A stretch of 9,142 nt of DNA, taken from NCBI GenBank assembly GCA_023132105.1, contig JAGLYS010000331.1:1-9142 (forward strand), in the 5' to 3' direction. This DNA comes from Caldifarciminota bacterium. GTDB taxonomy: Bacteria > Hydrothermota > 32-111 > QNBC01. How positions within the stretch are numbered: position 1 is the stretch's first letter; every line of letters begins with the position of its first letter. Below, piece by piece: positions 1-5,955 of the stretch. Both the position numbers and the translations under genes were made by a program. The notes beneath the pieces were generated by a model. The model saw only the letters and a program-made list of their open reading frames with translations, did no database searches and was not told the DNA's origin.

Positions 1-40
1 GACATTACTTATTTCAGGATCTCATTTCCCCTCCCTTCAA

Positions 41-63
41 TTCCCTCCCGCCTGTGGAGGGAA
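41..63. repeat. Perfect 8-bp inverted repeat (hairpin)
   Basis: TTCCCTCC at 41-48 and GGAGGGAA at 56-63 are exact reverse complements around the 7-nt loop CGCCTGT. Neither strand has a T-run after the stem, so a rho-independent terminator is unlikely. It looks like a short palindromic intergenic repeat. Confidence 0.55.
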
Positions 64-126
64 AGTTAAAGGATGTTTCTCTTTTGTGTAATTCGTGTTT
101 ATTTTTCTCTCTCCCTTTTCAGCTGG

Positions 127-154
127 TGTCTGATGTCTGGCGTCTGATGTCTAT
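127..154. repeat. Heptamer tandem repeat, TGTCTGA type (4 units)
   Basis: Four consecutive 7-nt units read TGTCTGA, TGTCTGG, CGTCTGA and TGTCTAT. The period is exactly seven, like the unrelated heptamer tracts at 3804, 3840, 5843 and 7835. Confidence 0.6.
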
Positions 155-194
155 TCCCCATTATTCGTGAAATAAAGCAAAAAATATTCTCTTC

Positions 195-237
195 TCTTAG
201 TGAAATTCGTTATAAATTCGTAAATTCGTGGCTGATC
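195..237. repeat. AATTCG-rich intergenic repeat, copy 1
   Basis: Starts CTCTTAGTGAAATTCGTTA and continues with ATTCG words spaced 11 and 8 nt, ending in ATTCGTGGCTGATCC. The block at 3953-3995 has the same order and spacing with only a few substitutions, so the two are copies of one dispersed unit. Confidence 0.65.
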
Positions 238-255
238 CGTCTCTCCCTTTCCCTT

Positions 256-672
256 CTATTCTCCCATAATCTGAATATATATTTTTCTATCCCTTGGTCT
301 ATTGTCGTGATCTATAATAATAATTTGTTGCCATGTCCCCAGAACAAGCTTTCCGTTTGTCAGAGGAACAACAATACCCGGCCCCATAAGTGTGGCTCTA
401 ATATGCGAGAATCCATTGTCATCTCCCCAGGTCTCCGAATGTCTTGTTTTGAGATTTTTTGAAATCATTTTTTCAAGTTGTTCTTTGACATCTTCAACAA
501 GTGCGGGTTCGAATTCTATTGTAGATACAGATGCTGTCGAGCCCGTAACAAATACATTAATCATTCCATCAAGTACATTTGAATTTGCGGCAATTCTTTG
601 AATATCATCAGTTATGTTTATAATGTCAGAGAATCCGTTTGTCTTTATATTTAAATATTCGCTATATATCAT
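256..672 (-). CDS. YjbQ/UPF0047 family protein (secondary thiamine-phosphate synthase-like)
   Basis: A 138-aa cytosolic protein matching the YjbQ/UPF0047 family in length and landmarks. These are TGSTASVSTIEFEP (43-56), His78, DDNG at 84-87 followed by His90, LGTWQQI (111-117), Asp121, an NRPR segment (124-127) and the C-terminal IMGE. The family has weak thiamine-phosphate synthase activity in E. coli YjbQ, but its physiological role is unsettled. The conserved His and Asp residues form a putative metal-binding site. The ATG at 672 is preceded by AGAGGT with normal spacing and lies 12 nt after the stop of the protease gene, so the two are very likely co-transcribed with this gene second. There is no sign of truncation. 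The family call is firm; the enzymatic role is inferred. Confidence 0.9.
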   Translation of the reverse strand: MIYSEYLNIKTNGFSDIINITDDIQRIAANSNVLDGMINVFVTGSTASVSTIEFEPALVEDVKEQLEKMISKNLKTRHSETWGDDNGFSHIRATLMGPGIVVPLTNGKLVLGTWQQIIIIDHDNRPRDRKIYIQIMGE

Positions 673-684
673 ATTTACCTCTAA

Positions 685-3600
685 TCATTTTAGCATTTTC
701 ATAAGGTTTTCAACCGCCTTTTCCAGTTGCCTATCTCTCCCGAAAAGTGTGTCCTCCGGTGGATTGTCTATATAAATATCTGGATCTATGGGGTTGTTTT
801 CAAAATTGATTCCATCATATTGTAAAACTGCTTGTGAAGGTAATCTAAATTCCGTACCATCATACAATTCAATATTATGAGTTCCTATTACACCTCCTGC
901 TGTCGGTACACCTATAATTTTACCTATTCCCATATATCTAAATGCATATGGAAAAATCTCTGCATTCGAGAAAGATTGCCGGTTAATTAGCATTACAACA
1001 GGATTATCCCACCTCATCATAGGAACTGTGTTTGTTTTATCATATCTCTTTATTATGTGTAGATATGGTTTTCTCATAAAAAAGGTAATATAATAGTCGT
1101 GAGAAAATCCTCCCCCGTTTCCCCTCACATCAAGTATAAGCCCCTTTCTGTCACTATATTTAAAAAGGATGCTATTTAAAAAATCATAATAAGAAGCATT
1201 GCCCATACTTTTTATATGAATATATGCAAGCTGGCTGTTGCTTAATGAATCCACAAGATGTTCTCTGAATGTAATTAGTTCTTTATAGAACCTTCCATAA
1301 GAATCCCAGACTGATTCCGGAATTATTGTATATTTCATTTCTTTACCGTTCAAATTCCTTTTAATATATATATCTGTTTTTTTCCCTTCTCTATTCAGTA
1401 GAAATTCAGACGGATCTTTATCCTTTAATTCGCTTTTGTCAATTTTGACAATAAAATATCCCGGTTTAATATCTATCCCTTCTCTATCACAGGGGCCACC
1501 TTTTTGTACTTTTGTTATATAGGGATAGTGTTTTTTAGGAATATAAGAAATCCCAATATCTCCATAGTTGTTCTTTATTGTCTTTTCATTATCGTAAAAT
1601 CCGAGATGAGAAGCATTTAAATCTCCAAACATACGATAAACAATACATGAAAGAGTATTGAAATCATTCACATTTTCTATCTGTGGTTGATAGTATTCGA
1701 ATATCTTATTCCAATTAAGTCCGTGGTATTTCGGGTCGTAAAAATAGTCATGTAAGAGAAGCCATGCTTCTGAAAACAGCTCTTTGTATCTTTCCTGCCT
1801 ATTCTTTAAAACTTTTTTTGCAAAATTCACGATCGATGATTTTCCCGATGCAATATCTATCATAAATAACTTATTATTATCTATATAGTACATATATTTC
1901 CCATTAGATGAAATATCCAACATCTTTGCATCTTTTATGTCGAATAATTTTTCAGGTTTGTAATCAAAAACATCATTTTTCTTTTTTAAATCTATTTTGT
2001 AAATTTGAGTGCTTTTATAAGAGGATACACCCTGTAAAATAAAATCTCTTTTTTTTGATGCCAGATAGGTTCTTGCCTGTTTGAATCTTGTTATTTGGTG
2101 GATTCTATCCTCGATATCCGAATATTCTATATTAACATCGGTTTTAATTGTGTTGGTATCCTTCTCTGTTACCAATCTCTTATATGTTACTTTGGGATTT
2201 ACGAGATCTATATAAAACAGGTCCCCATAATACTGAAGTCTTTCAATATTATATTCATACTGAAAAAATAATCGTTTGCTATCCTGTGAAAATGTAATCG
2301 GAAGACATACAAATCCTTTCGATGTGATTCTATTGATCAATGATGTTTTTGTATCATAAATATAGATATTGTATACACTATAGGATTTTCCGCTTCGATT
2401 CTTTTTTGCATAAGCTATATATCTTTCATTGGGAGAAAATATTGCATTGTATATTATTCCGCTGTCGATTTTTATTGATTTGTTCTTCTTGAATAAATGC
2501 AATCCAAGTGGTGTTCTATAAAGCATTGCATGAGGGTTGTTATCCGATATGCAGATTATATCTTCAGGGAGTGTATCATTTGTAATCTGCTTAAAATTTC
2601 CTGTTGTATCTCCCTGATAAATATTGAAATATCCGTCTTTATTGGAAGTATAATAAAATTCACCGTTTTTTATGTAAAAGGGATTTTTTTCCCAGAATGA
2701 TGAATTTGTCAAATTTCTATTTATAATATCAGGATAATAGAGAAACATATCACCATTAGAATTGATGATAAAAAGACTATCATTCTCGGAGCTTATCGAA
2801 TAATTAGAAATATTGCTAATGGTTTCATAATATTCATTTTCCTGTGCTCTGTCGGGTGATATTTGATATTTTATTTCATTTTTATTACCACTTGCAAGGT
2901 CAAGAGAAAATAAACGGAATTCTTTCTCATATATAATCGTTTTGCTATCCTCTGAAATGGAAAATGAGTTTATATTTATGTTCTCATCCGTTATTCTTTT
3001 GATTGTTTTTGAATTTATATTATAGCAGTATATATCATATTTATTATCATTCACAGATGAGATATAATAGATAAGCGAATCCCTCAATATAGGTTTTATA
3101 TCATTTCCATCATAATTTGTTATTTTCATTACCGGTATTTTTGTATCTCTTTTCTTTATGTATATATTATAGTCGGCACTTCCCTTATATTTATAACGGT
3201 ATTTACTAATATAACCATAAGAATATACAAGATATTTATCATTAGCATCCATTGCCGAAGCATTGCCATAGAAATATTTGCAGGGAATCCCCCCGTTAAT
3301 AGGAATCTTATAAATATATAGACCATAATCTCGATACTTTGACAGAAAAACAATATAATTATTTTCAAAGAACAAGGGATAATCATATCCTCTGCCGGAT
3401 GTAACCTGTGATATGGTATTGTTTTCAATGTTATAAATAAAAATCTTTCTTGTCAGACCATTTCTATTGGAGGAAAAAGCAATATATTTCCCGTCTTTAC
3501 TATAAACAGCGGCTCCGTCATAAGCCGGATTCACTGTGATAGGGATAGCCCTTCCCCCATTAATGCTGCCTTCATATATATCATCTCCGGATTCGAATAA

Positions 3601-3705
3601 TAAACGCTTGCCATCGGGGGATATAACAGGATTATCTATAAGAGCATGAGAGTATGTTATATTTGCTATTAATAATATTAATACAATTAGTAATAATTTT
3701 TTCAT
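685..3705 (-). CDS. Exported tricorn-like S41 protease with N-terminal beta-propeller repeats
   Basis: A 1006-aa protein. Residues 1-20 form a signal peptide (MKK, a hydrophobic Leu/Ile run, then SHA), so the product is exported. Residues 25-625 are TolB/PD40-like beta-propeller repeats, with recurring ISPDGKRLLF-type blades (SKDGKYIAF, SPNERYIAY, SSNGKYMYY). Residues 636-703 resemble the tricorn C1 domain, about 708-795 a PDZ domain, and 800-1006 the S41 catalytic core. The tricorn catalytic set appears complete: Ser699-His700, nucleophile Ser913 in SFSNAEIFPY, the oxyanion region LDVRGNGGG (858-866), and Glu969 just before PIDPDIYID. The residue after the nucleophile is Asn914, where tricorn has Asp. 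Family members trim peptides; this one presumably acts in the periplasm or at the surface. It has a strong SD (AAGGAGGT) and is first in an operon with the yjbQ-like gene. Family is secure; substrate is unknown. Confidence 0.92.
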   Translation of the reverse strand: MKKLLLIVLILLIANITYSHALIDNPVISPDGKRLLFESGDDIYEGSINGGRAIPITVNPAYDGAAVYSKDGKYIAFSSNRNGLTRKIFIYNIENNTISQVTSGRGYDYPLFFENNYIVFLSKYRDYGLYIYKIPINGGIPCKYFYGNASAMDANDKYLVYSYGYISKYRYKYKGSADYNIYIKKRDTKIPVMKITNYDGNDIKPILRDSLIYYISSVNDNKYDIYCYNINSKTIKRITDENININSFSISEDSKTIIYEKEFRLFSLDLASGNKNEIKYQISPDRAQENEYYETISNISNYSISSENDSLFIINSNGDMFLYYPDIINRNLTNSSFWEKNPFYIKNGEFYYTSNKDGYFNIYQGDTTGNFKQITNDTLPEDIICISDNNPHAMLYRTPLGLHLFKKNKSIKIDSGIIYNAIFSPNERYIAYAKKNRSGKSYSVYNIYIYDTKTSLINRITSKGFVCLPITFSQDSKRLFFQYEYNIERLQYYGDLFYIDLVNPKVTYKRLVTEKDTNTIKTDVNIEYSDIEDRIHQITRFKQARTYLASKKRDFILQGVSSYKSTQIYKIDLKKKNDVFDYKPEKLFDIKDAKMLDISSNGKYMYYIDNNKLFMIDIASGKSSIVNFAKKVLKNRQERYKELFSEAWLLLHDYFYDPKYHGLNWNKIFEYYQPQIENVNDFNTLSCIVYRMFGDLNASHLGFYDNEKTIKNNYGDIGISYIPKKHYPYITKVQKGGPCDREGIDIKPGYFIVKIDKSELKDKDPSEFLLNREGKKTDIYIKRNLNGKEMKYTIIPESVWDSYGRFYKELITFREHLVDSLSNSQLAYIHIKSMGNASYYDFLNSILFKYSDRKGLILDVRGNGGGFSHDYYITFFMRKPYLHIIKRYDKTNTVPMMRWDNPVVMLINRQSFSNAEIFPYAFRYMGIGKIIGVPTAGGVIGTHNIELYDGTEFRLPSQAVLQYDGINFENNPIDPDIYIDNPPEDTLFGRDRQLEKAVENLMKMLK

Positions 3706-3708
3706 GAT

Positions 3709-3716
3709 ACCTCCTT
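3709..3716 (-). promoter_or_regulatory. Strong Shine-Dalgarno site fixing the protease start
   Basis: On the minus strand AAGGAGGT ends 3 nt before the ATG at 3705. This near-perfect site supports that start, which also places the signal peptide exactly at the N-terminus. Confidence 0.85.
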
Positions 3717-3730
3717 AAAATTGGTATATT

Positions 3731-3759
3731 ATATTATGATAAAGAATCTATTTTGTAAA
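3731..3759 (-). promoter_or_regulatory. Candidate sigma70-type promoter of the protease-yjbQ operon
   Basis: On the minus strand TTTACA (3754-3759) is followed after 17 nt by TAATAT (3731-3736). Better -10 words overlap it (CATAAT at 3733-3738, TATAAT at 3728-3733) but at less ideal spacing. The location just upstream of a strong SD fits. Which -10 is used cannot be decided by eye. Confidence 0.45.
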
Positions 3760-3803
3760 GAAGGAGTATAGAATTGTTGTAGATAGGAATAGACATATAT
3801 CAG

Positions 3804-3831
3804 TTGCAAGTTACAAGTGGCAAGTTTCAAG
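3804..3831 (-). repeat. Heptamer tandem repeat, CAAG/CTTG type (4 units)
   Basis: Four exact-length heptamers: TTGCAAG, TTACAAG, TGGCAAG and TTTCAAG. On the minus strand this is the same CTTGNNA-type series found on the plus strand at 5843-5877 and 7835-7869. Confidence 0.65.
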
Positions 3832-3839
3832 CAGGAAAA

Positions 3840-3867
3840 TCGTTAATCGTAAATTGTAAATTGTAGG
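3840..3867. repeat. Heptamer tandem repeat, TCGTAAA type (4 units)
   Basis: Units TCGTTAA, TCGTAAA, TTGTAAA and TTGTAGG follow each other with exact 7-nt period. The tract begins 8 nt after the CAAG tract and abuts the GGCAGAC hairpin. Confidence 0.6.
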
Positions 3868-3887
3868 GGCAGACCCCTGTGTCTGCC
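3868..3887. repeat. GGCAGAC hairpin
   Basis: GGCAGAC (3868-3874) and GTCTGCC (3881-3887) form a perfect 7-bp stem with the loop CCCTGT, preceded by TTGTAGG. No T-run follows, so it reads as a palindromic interspersed repeat rather than a terminator. From memory, GTAGGGGCAGACCCC-type units occur in other bacterial genomes; I cannot verify this here. Confidence 0.55.
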
Positions 3888-3952
3888 ATCTTTCTTTTCG
3901 TGAAATTCTCCCTAATTAGTGTAATAAAGTTGTAATTTATTCCCTTCTCTTT

Positions 3953-3995
3953 CTCTTAGTGAAATTCGTTACAAATTCGAGAATTCGTGGTGGAT
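3953..3995. repeat. AATTCG-rich intergenic repeat, copy 2
   Basis: Shares CTCTTAGTGAAATTCGTTA and the 11- and 8-nt ATTCG spacing with 195-237. It runs directly into the GAATTCGTGG unit that starts at 3981. Confidence 0.65.
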
Positions 3996-4040
3996 CTCTC
4001 TCTCTTTTTCAGTGGTTTTCTTTCCCTTCAGTGGTTATTC
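3981..4040. repeat. GAATTCGTGG/polypyrimidine/CAGTGG repeat, copy 1
   Basis: Begins GAATTCGTGGTGGATCTC, continues with a CT-rich tract, then CAGTGGTTTTCTTTC and CAGTGGTTATTC. The same succession occurs at 5882-5943 (62 nt) with few differences. A shorter relative, ATTCGTGGCTGATC, follows at 4038-4050. Confidence 0.65.
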
Positions 4041-4066
4041 GTGGCTGATCTCTTCTTTCCCCTCTC

Positions 4067-4095
4067 TTGCAATTTTAAGAAGATTGCTATATAAT
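4067..4095 (+). promoter_or_regulatory. Promoter for the mntA-hepT module
   Basis: TTGCAA (4067-4072), a 17-nt spacer, then a consensus TATAAT (4090-4095). The predicted transcription start is near 4102, followed by AAGGAG at 4111. It reads toward the 44-codon ORF at 4129 and mntA. Confidence 0.6.
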
Positions 4096-4128
4096 GGTAT
4101 GGAGTTTAATAAGGAGAATGTTTAGGAG

Positions 4129-4263
4129 ATGAAACTCATCAGGGAATTTGATATAATATATGCCAATACCATAGATACTTCATTGATTAATATTTTAATA
4201 ATGGAAAAGATTTTGAGAAAGAATTTAAGGGATGAAATGTCAAATGTTGAAATTTTATCTTGA
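4129..4263 (+). CDS. Small hypothetical protein upstream of mntA
   Basis: A 44-codon ORF starting MKLIREFDII and ending NVEILS, not recognised. It lies just downstream of a good promoter. AAGGAG at 4111 is 12 nt upstream, and an AGGAG directly abuts the ATG, so initiation is plausible but not ideal. A four-codon mini-ORF (ATG at 4118) ends in a TGA overlapping this ATG, which could couple translation. The stop is 30 nt before the mntA ATG. It could be a genuine small operon member, a remnant of a decayed gene, or just the mntA leader. Composition resembles neighbouring proteins, but nothing proves coding. Confidence 0.3.
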   Translation: MKLIREFDIIYANTIDTSLINILIMEKILRKNLRDEMSNVEILS

Positions 4264-4293
4264 ATTTCTTAAAAAGATGTGAGAATAAATAAA

Positions 4294-4584
4294 ATGAATA
4301 AAGTGTACATTTTAAATTTTTTGAAAGAGCATAAAAAGGAACTAAAAGAGAATTTCGGTCTTGTACGGATTGGTCTATTTGGGAGCTATGCTAAAGATAT
4401 GGCAGATGATGAAAGTGATATTGATATATATGTGGAGTTTAAGGATAAAAATTTCAAAAATATTGCCGGGCTCTGGAATTATCTTGAAGAACAATTTAGC
4501 AAAAAAGTCGATCTTTTTTACATTCATAATAATATGAGAGAATCCTTAAAAAATAGTATAGAAAAAGAAGTAATTTATGGATAA
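4294..4584 (+). CDS. mntA: MntA-type minimal nucleotidyltransferase antitoxin
   Basis: A 96-aa minimal nucleotidyltransferase of the MNT-HEPN type. The active-site signature is clear: Gly30-Ser31, ten residues, then Asp42-x-Asp44 (GS-x10-DxD, ending SDIDIYVEF), and a third acidic residue, Asp73, in KVDLF. In characterised pairs, MntA-type enzymes AMPylate a Tyr of HepT and so block its RNase activity. I chose the ATG at 4294 because the family normally begins a few residues before the LKEHK helix; an in-frame GTG at 4279 would add five residues. SD signals are weak for both. The hepT ATG at 4577 overlaps the end of this gene by 8 nt, the usual arrangement. The gene is intact, although its partner is frameshifted. 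Confidence 0.85.
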   Translation: MNKVYILNFLKEHKKELKENFGLVRIGLFGSYAKDMADDESDIDIYVEFKDKNFKNIAGLWNYLEEQFSKKVDLFYIHNNMRESLKNSIEKEVIYG

Positions 4585-4947
4585 GAAAAGTATCAAGGAA
4601 TTATTAGATTATATTTTATTTTATTTAGCATAAAATTGATTAATGATAGGTTTAAAAATATTTCCAAAAGCGAAGAATTCGTACAAGATGCAACGGGTTT
4701 GGAAAAACTTGATGCTATTTCTATGAGAATTCAAACAATTGGTGAATCTATAAAAAACATACTAAAAAGAAACAATTCTATATTAACGGAAGTGAAAGAA
4801 AAAGGTTATTGGAATAACATTGTCAAATTTAGAGAGATTGTTTCCCATCATTATATTGATATTGATGCTGAAATAGTTTTTGATATATGCAAAAATGAAC
4901 TCAAAGAATCAGAAGAAAAAATAAGAGAAGTAGAAAAGAACCTTTAA
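4577..4947 (+). pseudogene. hepT: hepT (HEPN RNase toxin), frameshifted near the 5' end
   Basis: The ATG at 4577 opens MDKKSIKELLDYILFYLA and meets TAA at 4631. The rest of the protein continues in the -1 frame (IKLINDRFKNIS...) to the stop at 4945-4947. Adding one nucleotide near 4628-4635 would rebuild a protein of about 123 aa, close to normal HepT length. The downstream part is typical HEPN/HepT: LEKLDAISMR, IQTIGESIKNI, and REIVSHHY, which is the RX4HXY catalytic motif (Arg86, His91, Tyr93 in the rebuilt protein), followed by IDIDAEIVFDI. HepT is an RNase toxin inhibited by MntA. A TTG at 4636 could start a 103-aa product lacking helix 1, but no SD precedes it. The break may be a real inactivating mutation or a sequencing error; I saw no canonical slippery heptamer for programmed frameshifting. 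Confidence 0.8.
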
Positions 4948-4948
4948 A

Positions 4949-4980
4949 GGAAATAAAGATATCTGACCCTAAAATTATTC
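4949..4980 (+). repeat. Degenerate RAYT right-end repeat (copy 1 of 4)
   Basis: GGAAATAAAG, four variable bases, then CTGACCCTAAAATT keeps the spacing of the RAYT right end (GGAAATAAAG, GTGC, CTGACCCCAAAATT). It lies right after hepT, in the short gap before the convergent RelE-type toxin gene. It is more diverged than the other three copies. Confidence 0.55.
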
Positions 4981-5017
4981 CGGATTACAAGCCCTATAAT
5001 TTTCCTTCCACATATAT

Positions 5018-5317
5018 TTAATCAGGATGATGTTCGATCGAAATAATTGATATTTCCCTTTTATCAGGACCGTAATAAAAAAACATATGATATGCTGCAG
5101 GTGTATTTTGCTCTGCATAAGCTTCAAATACTTTTTCTCCATTTGGTCCTTTTAATGAATAAAACCTATGGGATTGTAAACTGGGGTGCATTGGATTATT
5201 CTCTAACAAACTCAGTGTTTTTTTTACAGCTTTATATTGTTTTGAGAATCCCTTATTATATTTTAGATCCTTAATTTGCTCTTTAGCTTTATCAGAAATA
5301 TATAGCTTAAAATTCAT
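5018..5317 (-). CDS. RelE/ParE-superfamily toxin
   Basis: A 99-aa protein with the layout of small RelE/ParE-fold toxins. An N-terminal strand (MNFKLYISDKA) is followed by two helices (KEQIKDLKYNKGF and KQYKAVKKTLSLLENNP). A beta-sheet half then carries HRFYSLKG (50-57), VFEAYAEQNTPAAYHMFFYYG (63-83) and EISIISIEHHPD at the C-terminus. Members are usually ribosome-dependent mRNA interferases or gyrase poisons; which applies here cannot be told. Its ATG overlaps the antitoxin TGA (ATGA), and no SD precedes it, so translation is probably coupled to the antitoxin. Length and ends are normal, so it looks intact. It converges with hepT across 70 nt holding a RAYT-end remnant. Confidence 0.8.
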   Translation of the reverse strand: MNFKLYISDKAKEQIKDLKYNKGFSKQYKAVKKTLSLLENNPMHPSLQSHRFYSLKGPNGEKVFEAYAEQNTPAAYHMFFYYGPDKREISIISIEHHPD

Positions 5318-5619
5318 AGTTTTTCAAAAAAATCATCTAAGTTTTTAATCCTGGTGGTACGTCCCTCCTTTATATCTTCCATTCCCTCTTTTATATTATA
5401 TAATATCTCTGGGTTTTGATGTATCCATAATTCAATAGTCGGGATAGCAGTTCTGGGTTTAAGCAATATATCACCATTGTCTCCTATAAAAGTTTCAAAA
5501 TCATTGATTGTATTTTTAGTTAATTTTTTAAATTTTTTAATTAATGTCCCAAGAGTAATTCTATTTTTAGAATCAAGTTTTACAACACCAATTAGTTTAA
5601 AATTTTCAGATACTTTCAT
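5314..5619 (-). CDS. AbrB/MazE-fold antitoxin of the RelE-type toxin
   Basis: A 101-aa protein. The N-terminal half (about 8-55) has the swapped-hairpin AbrB/MazE pattern: LIGVVKLDSKNRITLG, a helix, then FETFIGDNGDILLKPR. The C-terminal half (about 59-101) is helical and charged, ending LDDFFEKL, and presumably binds the toxin. Such antitoxins bind their own promoter and neutralise a co-encoded toxin; pairing with RelE-superfamily toxins is known (PrlF-YhaV). The ATG at 5619 is set by GGAGGT 7 nt upstream. The frame stays open to 5775, but that extension runs through the promoter and repeat DNA and is not coding for this protein. The gene overlaps the toxin gene by 4 nt. Confidence 0.8.
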   Translation of the reverse strand: MKVSENFKLIGVVKLDSKNRITLGTLIKKFKKLTKNTINDFETFIGDNGDILLKPRTAIPTIELWIHQNPEILYNIKEGMEDIKEGRTTRIKNLDDFFEKL

Positions 5620-5638
5620 ATTATTTACCTCCATTATG

Positions 5639-5667
5639 AATATAATGTTATGTGGGATATTAGTCAA
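5639..5667 (-). promoter_or_regulatory. Promoter of the AbrB-RelE TA operon
   Basis: On the minus strand TTGACT (5662-5667), a 17-nt spacer and TATATT (5639-5644) form a near-consensus sigma70 promoter ending 19 nt before the antitoxin ATG. This rules out the upstream in-frame starts. Confidence 0.7.
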
Positions 5668-5673
5668 GTGGGA
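5652..5673. promoter_or_regulatory. Candidate autoregulatory operator: GTGGGA direct repeat around the -35
   Basis: GTGGGA occurs at 5652-5657 and 5668-5673, 16 bp apart, bracketing the -35 box of the TA promoter. Antitoxins of this fold normally repress their own operon, so these are natural operator candidates. This is inferred from position only. Confidence 0.3.
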
Positions 5674-5682
5674 ATAGTGTAG

Positions 5683-5729
5683 TTTGATAAATTTGGGAAA
5701 AAAAGGTGCCTGACCCCAAAATTTCCCTA
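5683..5729 (+). repeat. RAYT right-end repeat (copy 2 of 4)
   Basis: Aligns without gaps to the 47-bp end of the RAYT element at 8976-9022 with 4 mismatches, all in the first 19 nt, the part corresponding to the last transposase codons. The GGTGCCTGACCCCAAAATTT core is perfect. Here the transposase stop codon is changed (TAA to AAA), so this is a solo remnant. Confidence 0.8.
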
Positions 5730-5748
5730 CTTTCTTGGGAGATGAGAA

Positions 5749-5911
5749 TTTGAGAAAGTAGACGAATGACCCCAAAATTATTTCCTCGCCCTTGATGGGA
5801 GAGGACTAAGGTGAAGGTGATTCTCTTTCTCTCCTTTCTTTGCTTGATACTTGGAACTTGCAACTTGTTACTTGCTTCTATGAATTCGTGGCGGATCTCC
5901 CTCTCTTCTTT
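5749..5911. repeat. Long direct repeat flanking abiE, left copy (163 bp)
   Basis: Matches 7711-7903 with about 6 mismatches and one 30-nt gap. Components in order are TTTGAGAAAGTAGACGAATG, a CTCGCCC hairpin (CCTC G CCC / GGG A GAGG, 5784-5804), AAGGTGAAGGTGATTCTC, a CTTG heptamer tract (5843-5877) and GAATTCGTGGCGGATCTCC. The two copies bracket the whole abiEi-abiEii operon in the same orientation. Confidence 0.9.
5843..5877 (+). repeat. Heptamer tandem repeat, CTTG type (5 units)
   Basis: Units CTTGATA, CTTGGAA, CTTGCAA, CTTGTTA and CTTGCTT have exact 7-nt period. The identical tract is at 7835-7869, and a reverse-strand relative at 3804-3831. Confidence 0.75.
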
Positions 5912-5943
5912 TCAGTGATTTTCTTTCTCCTCAGTGGTTATTC
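5882..5943. repeat. GAATTCGTGG/polypyrimidine/CAGTGG repeat, copy 2
   Basis: Similar to 3981-4040 over its full length, ending CAGTGGTTATTC. It starts inside the long direct repeat and runs on past it toward the abiE promoter, so this unit is older than, or overlaps, the flanking duplication. Confidence 0.65.
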
Positions 5944-5955
5944 TATGTTGCATAT

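Larger units (their letters stand above)
1..255. other. Repeat-rich intergenic region downstream of the yjbQ-like gene
   Basis: No gene is supported here. The plus strand is pyrimidine-rich and holds three recognisable pieces: a perfect 8-bp stem hairpin at 41-63, a four-unit heptamer tandem at 127-154, and an AATTCG-rich block at 195-237 that recurs near 3953-3995. I see no clear rho-independent terminator for the minus-strand operon that ends at 256. Confidence 0.6.
3760..4066. other. Repeat mosaic between the protease operon and the mntA-hepT module
   Basis: No ORF of note. In order it holds: a CAAG heptamer tract (3804-3831), a TCGTAAA heptamer tract (3840-3867), a GGCAGAC hairpin (3868-3887), AATTCG repeat copy 2 (3953-3995), and a polypyrimidine/CAGTGG unit (3981-4040) that recurs at 5882-5943. 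The operons on either side diverge from here. Confidence 0.6.

Noticed and set aside
41..63. Rho-independent terminator for the yjbQ-like operon
   Set aside because: The stem is good, but there is no T-run on the minus strand and it lies about 190 nt beyond the stop.
3156..3428. Minus-strand 90-codon ORF inside the protease gene
   Set aside because: It overlaps the protease in another frame, shows no domain, and has no SD. The other ORFs inside the protease, YjbQ, TA and RAYT genes were dropped for the same reason.
3868..3887. GGCAGAC hairpin as a terminator or riboswitch
   Set aside because: It has no T-run and no recognisable aptamer, and its setting among tandem repeats fits an interspersed palindromic repeat.
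4577..4650. Programmed -1 frameshift producing full-length HepT
   Set aside because: The frame change is -1 and would fuse the two parts, but I found no canonical X XXY YYZ slippery heptamer in the zero frame before the TAA and no obvious downstream structure.
5620..5775. N-terminal extension of the AbrB-fold antitoxin to 153 aa
   Set aside because: The extension runs through the promoter and a RAYT-end repeat, and GGAGGT correctly places the start at 5619. Its first residues (MGSFVYFLK) belong to the RAYT left-end sequence.
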